A stretch of 64,000 bases of DNA from Actinomycetota bacterium (GTDB taxonomy: Bacteria > Actinomycetota > Geothermincolia > Fen-727 > Anoxymicrobiaceae), in NCBI GenBank assembly GCA_018831265.1, contig JAHJCO010000028.1:1-64000 (forward strand), in the 5' to 3' direction. Shown here one piece after another: positions 8,779-15,969 of the stretch; within the stretch, counting starts at the first letter, position 1; every line of letters starts with the position of its first letter. The translations under genes were made by a program, and so were the position numbers. A model generated the notes under the pieces. It did no database searches. It worked only from the letters and a program-made list of their open reading frames with translations, and had not been told where the DNA came from.

Positions 8779-9645
8779 CAGCTCCTTCAGGAGCGGGTGG
8801 GGGTCTATGATGTGCGCCTTGAACCATTCCTCCGCGTCGGGGAGCCCCATCGCCAGGCCCAGCATCTCCGTGAAGTAAAGGACCGGAATGGGATGCGGGA
8901 TGGAGAAGCCGAACTTGGAGGGCTTCTGGCGCATCTCCAGGTTGGCGGTGCACATGGGGCAGGCGGTCACGATGCAGTTCGCGCCTGCCTCCTCCGCCCT
9001 CTCGAACAGCCTGTTGACCAGCCTTTCCACCACGTCGGTGCGGGACAGCGAGAGGCTCCCGCCACAGCAGTCCGTCTTGAACGACCACGGCCGGACCTCC
9101 GCCCCCAGCGCCGCCAGGAAGCGGTCCAGGTCGGTCGGGTTCTCGACCGAGTCGCAGCAGCATACCTCGGGGGGCCGGACCAGCAGGCAACCGTAGTAGG
9201 GCACCGCCTTCAGCCCACCCAGGGACCGGACCACCCGCGGCTTGATCTCGGCCAGGCCGACGTCGTTGACCAGTACGTCCAGCAGGTGGCGAATCCGTCC
9301 GGTAAAGCGCGGGTCGGCGCCGACCGCGTCCTCGACCTTACCTGCGAGCTCCTCGTCCTCCAGGATGCGCCTCTGAGAGACCTTCATCCGCGAGTAGCAC
9401 GCGGCGCACACCACCAGCATGTCCCGCCCCAGGGCGCGCGCGGCGGCCAGGTCGCGACCGGGCAGCGAGACCGAGAGCAGGTCGTTGGTCATGTGGCCGC
9501 TCGACGCCCCGCAGCACGACCAGTCGGGCAGCTCGAGGAGCTCTATCCCCAGCGCCTCGCAGACCGCGAGGGTGGAATCGCCGAACTCCTCGGCCGAGCC
9601 GGACTGCGAGCATCCCGGGTAGTAGGTGAAGGACATCGTCGCCAT
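8773..9645 (-). CDS. hdrB: HdrB-like subunit, CCG-domain protein
   Basis: A 290-residue heterodisulfide-reductase B-type protein. It has two cysteine-rich CCG domains: the first ends in SCCGASSGH with a later VCAACYSRM, the second contains YYGCLLVRPP, CCCDSVENP, KTDCCGGSLS and TACPMC. In HdrB these cysteines bind noncubane [4Fe-4S] clusters where the disulfide is cleaved. The true start is the ATG at 9645, overlapping the hdrC stop in TGATG, which implies translational coupling. A long upstream extension in this frame is out of frame with hdrC and is not real. The stop codon lies inside a family S hairpin. Confidence 0.88.
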   Translation of the reverse strand: MATMSFTYYPGCSQSGSAEEFGDSTLAVCEALGIELLELPDWSCCGASSGHMTNDLLSVSLPGRDLAAARALGRDMLVVCAACYSRMKVSQRRILEDEELAGKVEDAVGADPRFTGRIRHLLDVLVNDVGLAEIKPRVVRSLGGLKAVPYYGCLLVRPPEVCCCDSVENPTDLDRFLAALGAEVRPWSFKTDCCGGSLSLSRTDVVERLVNRLFERAEEAGANCIVTACPMCTANLEMRQKPSKFGFSIPHPIPVLYFTEMLGLAMGLPDAEEWFKAHIIDPHPLLKELV

Positions 9646-10214
9646 CACCCGCCACTCTTCCCGGCGGCATCGAAGATGCGCCTCACCGCTTTGCGGTCCT
9701 TCACCATCCTCGGCAGCAGCTTGATCTTGCCCTTGAGCATCATGACCGCGGCGAGGCCCATGTCGTCCAGCAGCCTGCCGGAGAGCGGCTTGTACTGGCC
9801 CATTAGGACCGTCTCGTTGGTCCTTCCCAGCAGCTTGATTCCCCGCAGGAAGGAGTCGTGGAAGAGCACTATTTCGGGCTGGCCGACGGCCGCGCCCTTC
9901 TCCAGGGCCATCTGCCGGAGTCCGTCCATGACGCCGGCGACGTCTATGTCGTTGGGGCAGCGGGTGGAGCACGTCTCGCAGGAGGCGCACAGCCAGACGG
10001 TCGAGCACCCGAGCAGGCGCTCCTGGAGGCCGTACTGGACCAGCTTCATGACCTCGTGGGGCAGCAGGTCCATGGCGAAGGCCACCGGGCAGCCCGCCGA
10101 GCACTTCCTGCACTGGTAGCAGTCCCGGACCTTCTGCCCGGTGCGGCGCTCCAGCTCCTTATCGAGTTGCGGAGAGATGTTGTTGATCATTCCACTAATA
10201 CTGGTGCCAGGCAC
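9645..10214 (-). CDS. hdrC: HdrC-like subunit, 2[4Fe-4S] protein
   Basis: A 189-residue protein with two ferredoxin clusters, CYQCRKCSAGCP and CASCETCSTRCP, typical of HdrC, which passes electrons between HdrA and HdrB. I start it at GTG 10214, which has GGGG about 5 nt upstream; ATG 10190 is an alternative without a Shine-Dalgarno. The start region includes the palindrome GGTGCCTGGCACC, and a GC hairpin (10221-10242) lies just upstream. It is first in hdrC-hdrB-hdrA. Two features are unremarkable: cluster ligands are intact, and the helical C-terminus (about 100-189) is normal for HdrC. Confidence 0.88.
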   Translation of the reverse strand: MPGTSISGMINNISPQLDKELERRTGQKVRDCYQCRKCSAGCPVAFAMDLLPHEVMKLVQYGLQERLLGCSTVWLCASCETCSTRCPNDIDVAGVMDGLRQMALEKGAAVGQPEIVLFHDSFLRGIKLLGRTNETVLMGQYKPLSGRLLDDMGLAAVMMLKGKIKLLPRMVKDRKAVRRIFDAAGKSGG

Positions 10215-10338
10215 CTTAGCCCCGAGGTATTAGCCCGGGGGGTGATCCATACGAAGCGAAGATTATCACAACGCGTGACCGCCGGCTTTGACGCGTGACA
10301 AACCGGCCGGCCGGCTCCGTATGGACGGTCGGAACCTG

Positions 10339-11904
10339 TCAGCCGCCCATGCCGTCGCGGTCCACCAGTGAGCGGTCGCCATCCTCCAGGAACTGCGCCC
10401 GCAGCTCTTTCTTCAGTATCTTGCCGGTGGGGGTGCGCGGCAGCTCGGGCACGAAGATGACTTTCTTGGGGGTCTTGTAGCCGGCCAGCCTATCCCTGGT
10501 GAAGGCGATGATCTCCTCCTCAGTGACCTCCTCGTCCGGCATCACCACCACCATGGCCAGCGGGGCCTCCCCCCACTTCTGGTCGTGCATGCCGATGACC
10601 CCGACGTCGGCGACCCTGGGATGGGCGTGGATGACGTCCTCGACCTCGGCCGGGTAGATGTTCTCCCCGCCGGAAATGATCATGTCCTTCTTCCGGTCCA
10701 CGATGTAGAGGTAGCCCTCCGAATCGAACCTGCCCATATCCCCGGTGTGGAACCAGCCTCCGCGGAGGGCCTGCTCGGTCTCCTCGGGCATGTTCCAGTA
10801 ACCCGTGAAGACGTTGGGGCCCCTGGTGACTATCTCCCCCATCTCTCCCTGAGGCAGCTCGCGGTCGTTCTCGTCGAAGATCTTGAGCTCGACGTGGAAG
10901 AGCGGTATGCCGGCCGAACCCCGCTTGCGCATCACGTCGCCCTCCGGAAGGGCACTCACCGCGGGGGCGGTCTCGGTCAGACCGTAGCCCTGGCTGAAGA
11001 CCACACCCTTCTCCTGGTACTTCTCGATGAGCGGGACCGGGCACGGAGCGCCGCCGGCGATCATCGCCCTCATGGAGGAGAAGTCGGCCTTCTCGAAGAG
11101 GTCGCTCATGGACATCAGCAGGAACATGATGGGTATGCCGAACATGGTGGTCACCTGGTACTTCTCGATGGCCTTGATGGCCTGATCGGGCACGAAGAAA
11201 CGGGTCAGCACCACCCGGCCGCCGGTGAATATGACCGGGGTCGCCGCCGCCGACAGCCCCCCGATGTGAAACAGCGGAGCCGCCACCAGGATCGAGTCCT
11301 CGGAGGAGAGCGAGTAGGCCAGGACCGCGTTGACCCCGTTCCAGACCGTGTTGCCGTGGGTGAGTATCGCGCCCTTGGGCCTGCCGGTGGTCCCGGAGGT
11401 GTACATGATGAAGTGCGGGTCGTCCAGCGACGCCTCGACCTCGACCTCGGGCTCGGTCTCCGGGAAGGCCGATATCCACTCCTCGTAGTCGGTGTCGCCC
11501 TCGTTGCCGCCGCCCACCGCTATGAAACTCTCGACCCCGGTCTCCAGCTTCGTGAGCTCCCCGGCCTGGAAAGCGAAGTCGTTGGTGTAGAAGAGCACCG
11601 TCGCTCCGCAGTCGTTCAGGATGTAGGCGAGCTCGGGCGGGGCGAGGCGGAAGTTCAACGGGACCATGATGGCGCCGATCTTGCCCGCGGCGAAGAGCAG
11701 CTCCAGGAACTCGGGGTTGTTGGGGAACAGCGCGGCCACGCGGTCTCCGCGCTTGATTCCCAAGGAGGGCAGGGCGTTGGCCAACCTGTTGACCCTCAGG
11801 TTGAACTCGGCGTTGGTGTAGGCGCGGCCGTCGTCGTCACAGACCACGAACGGGTTGTCCGGGGCCATCCGGGCACGAATGGTCGTCCACTGCCCTACGT
11901 TCAT
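10339..11904 (-). CDS. AMP-forming acyl-CoA ligase
   Basis: A 521-residue ANL-superfamily ligase that activates a carboxylic acid with ATP and CoA. Motifs in order: P-loop MYTSGTTGRPKGA, GYGLTETAPA, the WFHTGDMG hinge region, IVDRKKDMIISGGENIYP and the catalytic-lysine motif PRTPTGKILKKELR. I place the start at ATG 11904 because GGGAGGTG lies about 5 nt upstream; the longer 12033 start has none. Class resembles medium/long-chain or aryl fatty acid ligases. It is divergent from the GH99-like gene and probably feeds the acyl-CoA enzymes elsewhere in the window. Confidence 0.88.
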   Translation of the reverse strand: MNVGQWTTIRARMAPDNPFVVCDDDGRAYTNAEFNLRVNRLANALPSLGIKRGDRVAALFPNNPEFLELLFAAGKIGAIMVPLNFRLAPPELAYILNDCGATVLFYTNDFAFQAGELTKLETGVESFIAVGGGNEGDTDYEEWISAFPETEPEVEVEASLDDPHFIMYTSGTTGRPKGAILTHGNTVWNGVNAVLAYSLSSEDSILVAAPLFHIGGLSAAATPVIFTGGRVVLTRFFVPDQAIKAIEKYQVTTMFGIPIMFLLMSMSDLFEKADFSSMRAMIAGGAPCPVPLIEKYQEKGVVFSQGYGLTETAPAVSALPEGDVMRKRGSAGIPLFHVELKIFDENDRELPQGEMGEIVTRGPNVFTGYWNMPEETEQALRGGWFHTGDMGRFDSEGYLYIVDRKKDMIISGGENIYPAEVEDVIHAHPRVADVGVIGMHDQKWGEAPLAMVVVMPDEEVTEEEIIAFTRDRLAGYKTPKKVIFVPELPRTPTGKILKKELRAQFLEDGDRSLVDRDGMGG

Positions 11905-11989
11905 GAGGCACCTCCCAGGTCCGTGGTCCGCCGGCCGCCCGGCCGGCTCTTCCCGCATCCCGGATTCTAGCACTTGTTGCGTGGCTTCT

Positions 11990-12046
11990 TTAACAGGTAT
12001 TTGCCCCGGGTTTAACGGGGCCTTAACGGTCACCGGGTTATATACG
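11990..12046 (+). promoter_or_regulatory. Possible Pho box and -10 upstream of the GH99-like gene
   Basis: TTAAC occurs at 11990, 12012 and 12023, i.e. at 22-bp and 11-bp spacing, facing the gene. The same orientation and phase occurs as CTTAA repeats upstream of pstS in this window. A -10-like TATATA at 12039-12044 follows about 11 bp later, as in PhoB-activated promoters. The transcript would begin near 12052. Inference only. Confidence 0.4.
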
Positions 12047-12084
12047 TAGATATGTTCGACCGCGACGAGGTGGAAGGAAGAGCG

Positions 12085-13527
12085 ATGAGGACTCTGCGCG
12101 CAACCGTAGCCGTAGGGCTCCTGGCCGCGCTGCTTGCCGTGTCCGCGGGGTGCGGTGGAGGCCCGACGTCGGCGGAGCCGCCGGTCCGTTGCTTCGTGCT
12201 GGAGGTGCGACTGACCACGACCGCCGAGGCCGCCAGGGCGAAGATCGAGGGAGGACCCGGGGTCCTTTCGCTCCGCGTTCTGGACCGCGGGGGCGGGGTG
12301 ACCAGAGCCGGTGCGAACGCCGATTCGCTGTGGGCCCGCAGGGAGGCGGGCGGGGAAGACGACGCCGCGGCGTCGGTCACAGTCGAGTACCTGCTCGGGG
12401 TCGGCTCCTGTGACGGCCTCGCCATCACCGGCGAGCAGCGCGCTGGAGGGACGACCACGATCGAGGCCGCCGACGTGACGGGCGGGGCCGAAGCCCGCGT
12501 GGAATCCCTGTCGCTAGGCGAAGGGTCACAGGCGACCTCCCGTCCGATCGGAGCCCTCTTCGCCGGCGTCTCGCCGAAGACCGTGGCCAGAGAACGCCCG
12601 GTGGAGGGGACCCCCGCGCTGGCGTTCCATTACCCCTGGTACGGCTCGCAGGACGACTGGAGCAACGAGATACTCTCCGACAGGCCCGCGCAGCCTTACG
12701 TGTCGGACGACGAGGCCGCGATCCGCCGGCAGATCGAGCAGGCGAAAGGCGCCGGGCTGGACGGGTTCATATCATCCTGGTGGGGCCCGGGGACCTACAC
12801 CGACGAGAACCTCGCGCTCCTGCTAGAAGTCGCATCGGAGGAGGGCTTCCGGGTCGCGGTCAACTTCGAGACCCTGGCGGACAAGGACGAGCAGGGAAAG
12901 GACGCGCCGATAGAGGAGGCGCGGATATCGAAGTGGCTCGAGTACCTCCTGGTGAGCTACGGGGACCACCCGGCGATGATGGAGGTCGAAGGAAAGCCAC
13001 TGGTGTTCCTGTGGGCTTCGGACGCGGTCGAGCTCGAGGCATGGCGGAGGGTCCTGGGGGGCCTGGAGCGCAGGGGGCACGACGCCTCGTTCATCGGTAT
13101 GGTCGGCGCGGGAGGACCTCCCGCGGGTTCCCTGGACGTCTTCGACGGGCTCCACGTCTACAACCCGCTGGGGCTCACCGGAAACACCGGAGACGTCGGC
13201 ATGCTGAAAGCCGAGTACGCTGAGACCGGCTCCACCGTGAGGTACTACAACACGCTCGCCGGGGGGCGACCGCGCATATGGGCACCGACGGCGATGCCGG
13301 GTTACGACGACGACCTCATCCCGGACAGGGAGGGGATCGTCGTCCCGCGGGACGACGGGGCTTACTACCGCTCCTGCCTCCAGGCCGCGATCGACAGCGA
13401 GCCGGACATCCTCCTGGTGACGAGCTGGAACGAGTGGTGGGAGCACACCTACATCGAACCGAGCCAGCGGTACGATGACAGGTTCCTGGAGCTGACCGCT
13501 GAGGGGGTTGGCGACTGGCGTGACTAG
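12085..13527 (+). CDS. GH99-like glycoside hydrolase lipoprotein
   Basis: A 480-residue secreted lipoprotein: n-region MRTLRATV, hydrophobic core and lipobox LLAVSAGC. Residues about 25-175 form an unassigned beta-rich domain. The rest resembles the GH99/GH71-like TIM-barrel proteins (WYGSQDDW, DGFISSWWGPGTYTDENL, VLNF-type strand VAVNFETLADKD, VTSWNEWWEHTYIEPS). Those enzymes act on alpha-mannan-type glycans, but substrate here is unknown. Start chosen at ATG 12085 (AGGAAGAGCG upstream). An in-frame ATG at 12052 sits about 7 nt after a -10 and could be a leaderless start. Confidence 0.7.
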   Translation: MRTLRATVAVGLLAALLAVSAGCGGGPTSAEPPVRCFVLEVRLTTTAEAARAKIEGGPGVLSLRVLDRGGGVTRAGANADSLWARREAGGEDDAAASVTVEYLLGVGSCDGLAITGEQRAGGTTTIEAADVTGGAEARVESLSLGEGSQATSRPIGALFAGVSPKTVARERPVEGTPALAFHYPWYGSQDDWSNEILSDRPAQPYVSDDEAAIRRQIEQAKGAGLDGFISSWWGPGTYTDENLALLLEVASEEGFRVAVNFETLADKDEQGKDAPIEEARISKWLEYLLVSYGDHPAMMEVEGKPLVFLWASDAVELEAWRRVLGGLERRGHDASFIGMVGAGGPPAGSLDVFDGLHVYNPLGLTGNTGDVGMLKAEYAETGSTVRYYNTLAGGRPRIWAPTAMPGYDDDLIPDREGIVVPRDDGAYYRSCLQAAIDSEPDILLVTSWNEWWEHTYIEPSQRYDDRFLELTAEGVGDWRD

Positions 13528-13703
13528 GCCAGGGGTCAGGCGGGATTCAAGTCAGCCAGGTCGTATTGAGGTTCATCTTGGGTCGCACCACAATGCCTTC
13601 TTGATCGGCCACAAGGTGACTATGCCAGGGGTCAGGCACAATTCAATTCACACCACACAGGTCATGCGAACTAATTGCTGAAATTGAATTGAGCCTGACC
13701 CCC
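13521..13703. repeat. Family D repeats after the GH99-like gene
   Basis: A half element (TGACTAGGCCAGGGGTC...) begins at 13521, overlapping the 3' end of the gene, and a full element spans 13628-13702. The full element pairs GGGGTCAGGC-CAATTCAA with TTGAATTG-GCCTGACCCC. A second full copy is at 29061-29135 and further half copies at 15779 and 37693. No gene in 13528-13707. Confidence 0.75.
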
Positions 13704-13707
13704 TCGG

Positions 13708-14922
13708 TTAAACGCCTATAGTATTGTCCAGCCAGTCGGCGACGAACGGGTAGACCGTATGCGGGGCCTCGCGCCCGACCAGCAGGTCGATGTGGCTGAA
13801 GTCGGGGAAGCACCGGTACTCCTTGACCTCACTGGACACCACCTCGTGGCCTTTCTCGTGCAGGACCTTGAAGTTGACCGGGTCCAGGTCGCCGGCCACG
13901 AAGAGCACCGGGAGGTGTATCTCCGATACCCCCTCGGTGAAGTTGTGCGGCCGCCCCACGTGCGGACCGGCGGCCGCCATCTCCGTGAAGTCGCGGTTTA
14001 TCATCGCATCAACCATCTGGAGGGTCTCGGTCGCGGAGACGTCGCTGGAACCGGAGAGCACCGTTTCGCGGAACGTCTCCTCGGTCATATTATCCATGTT
14101 GATGAAGAACCTGAGCGTCTGCTTCAGGAGCGCCGGGCCCAGGCGGGGAGCGACCTTCACCAGCGCCACGGTCGACCGCTCCACCGGCATCTGCGGCGCT
14201 ACGCGGCCCAGGGCGCCCAGCAGCGGACGGGCCAGGCGCAGAGCCATCCTCGCTGCCGGATTTCCCGCCACCCAGTACATGCGGCTGTCGTAGGGCCAGT
14301 GGAACGCCACGGGCCCGGCGATCGAGACCAGGGCGGCCAGCGAGCCATGCCTCTCCTCGCAGGTGGCGCCGTCACAGGCCAGCCGCCGGATGCCGTCCTC
14401 CTCCACCCGGGTGACCCCCTGGAGGTAGCCGTAGGCGGCCACCGCGCCCATGCTGTGGCCGATCCAGACGGGTTTGCGCCCCGTCTCGGAAGAGACCGTC
14501 TCGACGATGGCGGGCACGTCCAGCAGGGTCACGTCTTCGATCGAGTGGGAGAAGTCGCCGCCGTCGCTCTTGTAAGGCTCGCGCCCGCAACCGCGGAAGT
14601 TGGCGATCCACACGTCGTAGCCGCGCCTGGCAAGGTACAGGGCGAAGTTGTACTCCTCGAAGGCCAGGTCGTAGTTGTAGCAGTTGCCCGAGAAGCCGTG
14701 CATGAGGATGAGGGGAGTCGCCCCGGGGTTGGGGTAGCGCTTCAGGCGCAGGGTGAGGCCGTCGGCCGTACGGGCCTCCTTCAGCTCGGGGGTGAAGTCC
14801 GCGGGCTCGAAGTGCGGGTACAGGGCGACCCGGTCCGGAGCCCTGAGGCGCGCCGCGGCACGTCGGACCAGCGCGGCGATGGCCAGGGCAAGTAGCGCCA
14901 GGGCTGCAAACGCTCTTTTCAC
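13708..14922 (-). CDS. Alpha/beta hydrolase, membrane-anchored
   Basis: A 404-residue alpha/beta hydrolase with an N-terminal hydrophobic anchor (FAALALLALAIAALV). The oxyanion region is LILMHGFSGN, the nucleophile elbow is WIGHSMGAVAA, the acid is probably in VAGDLDPVNF and the His in FPDFSHIDLLVG. FRGCGREPY follows an acidic-lipase-like strand. Start set at GTG 14922, with GGAGG nine nt upstream; a nearer GTG at 14928 is possible. Longer extensions overlap the divergent MBL gene. It is a paralogue of the hydrolase at 26653-27864 (shared LARRGYDVW, FRGCG-EPY, GHSMG). Lipase or esterase activity on a hydrophobic ester is likely. Confidence 0.8.
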   Translation of the reverse strand: MKRAFAALALLALAIAALVRRAAARLRAPDRVALYPHFEPADFTPELKEARTADGLTLRLKRYPNPGATPLILMHGFSGNCYNYDLAFEEYNFALYLARRGYDVWIANFRGCGREPYKSDGGDFSHSIEDVTLLDVPAIVETVSSETGRKPVWIGHSMGAVAAYGYLQGVTRVEEDGIRRLACDGATCEERHGSLAALVSIAGPVAFHWPYDSRMYWVAGNPAARMALRLARPLLGALGRVAPQMPVERSTVALVKVAPRLGPALLKQTLRFFINMDNMTEETFRETVLSGSSDVSATETLQMVDAMINRDFTEMAAAGPHVGRPHNFTEGVSEIHLPVLFVAGDLDPVNFKVLHEKGHEVVSSEVKEYRCFPDFSHIDLLVGREAPHTVYPFVADWLDNTIGV

Positions 14923-15028
14923 TTTCACGGACCTCCCGTCATCCGCTCCTCTTCTTTGCTGCACCTCCCGACCCCAAAAGGTTATCATTAGTCGCGGTAG
15001 CCTCGAAGCCAGAGAGGGGTGTTCTCCG

Positions 15029-15691
15029 ATGGTTCTCGACCCTGGAATAGAACTGTACTGGTACGGACATTCCATGTTCGTCACAACCGGAGACGGCACG
15101 ACCGTCGCGGTCGATCCGGTGCCCCCGGAGGTGGGCTACCGCTACGACCCCGTCGAGGCGGACGTTGTCCTGATGAGCCACCAGCACTTCGACCACTCGT
15201 TCCTCGCGGGCATAAAGGGAGGCGGAAGCCCCAACGCGATCTCGGCCGCCGGCACCTTCGAGGTTGGGAAGCTCACCATCGAGGGCATCGCCTCGCACCA
15301 CGACGCGCAGCAGGGCAGGCAGCGCGGGCCCAACATCATCTTCACCTGGGAGCAGGGTGGCGTGCGGCTGGCACACCTGGGGGACCTGGGAGACCTGCCC
15401 GGCCCGACCGTCATGAAGAAGCTCACCGGGGTGGACGTGGCGATGGTCCCCGTGGGCGGCGTCTTCACCATCGACGGGGAGCAGGCGGCCAGGCTCGTCC
15501 GTGACCTGGCCCCGAAGGTCGTGCTCCCCATGCACTACGCGACCCCGGACTGCTCCATAAAGCTGGACGGGTCGGACGTCTTCACGGGGAGGTTCGGCGG
15601 CGAGGTGCGAACGATCCCCGACCGCCCGTTGAAGATCTCGGCGGACATCCTGCCGGTGAAGACCGAGGCATGGATTGTCCCCTATCAATGA
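15029..15691 (+). CDS. MBL-fold metal-dependent hydrolase
   Basis: A 220-residue metallo-beta-lactamase-fold protein of the UPF0173/UlaG-like type. The metal motif is SHQHFDHSF, with further ligands in ASHHDAQQG, HLGDLGDL and LPMHYATPDCS. It is cytoplasmic, with no signal peptide. The start at ATG 15029 has GAGAGGGG upstream. Longer ORF versions in this frame run into the divergent hydrolase gene. Substrate is unknown; relatives include nucleases, lactonases and L-ascorbate-6-P lactonase. Confidence 0.8.
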   Translation: MVLDPGIELYWYGHSMFVTTGDGTTVAVDPVPPEVGYRYDPVEADVVLMSHQHFDHSFLAGIKGGGSPNAISAAGTFEVGKLTIEGIASHHDAQQGRQRGPNIIFTWEQGGVRLAHLGDLGDLPGPTVMKKLTGVDVAMVPVGGVFTIDGEQAARLVRDLAPKVVLPMHYATPDCSIKLDGSDVFTGRFGGEVRTIPDRPLKISADILPVKTEAWIVPYQ

Positions 15692-15778
15692 GCCAGGTCG
15701 ATGGGCCTCCAATTGGCTCGCACAACGATACGGTTGAACTCGATCGACCTGCATTCACAGCGGAAAGGCTTCTGACGA

Positions 15779-15940
15779 CTTGACTAGGCCTGGGGTCAAG
15801 CGGTATCCAAGTGATATGGTTGTGGAAGTTTACCTCAGACCAAAACTTTCACCCAATGTGGAAGTTTACCTCAGACCAAAACTTTCACCCAAGGCCGATT
15901 CAAAGCTTAATATGAAAGAAATGGTCTGAGGTCTTCTTTC
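15779..15940. repeat. Repeat cluster upstream of the glycyl radical enzyme gene
   Basis: After a half family D element (15779-15812) come three 27-bp family P elements: 15824-15850 and 15860-15886, tandem at a 36-bp period with stem GGAAGTTT/AAACTTTC, and 15914-15940, inverted, with stem GAAAGAA/TTCTTTC. All keep the loop ACCTCAGACC (or its complement). The remainder of 15692-15969 shows no gene; 15694-15775 has a short inverted repeat AGGTCGAT/ATCGACCT. Confidence 0.8.
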
Positions 15941-15969
15941 ACGGACCTTTGGACATTCAGGAGGACACG

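Noticed and set aside
9646..10113. N-terminal extension of HdrB
   Set aside because: The frame overlaps hdrC out of frame and has no motif. ATG 9645 in the TGATG junction fits.
15824..15940. CRISPR array
   Set aside because: Only two direct copies and one inverted copy, with 9-bp gaps and no spacer-sized unique sequences; no cas genes.
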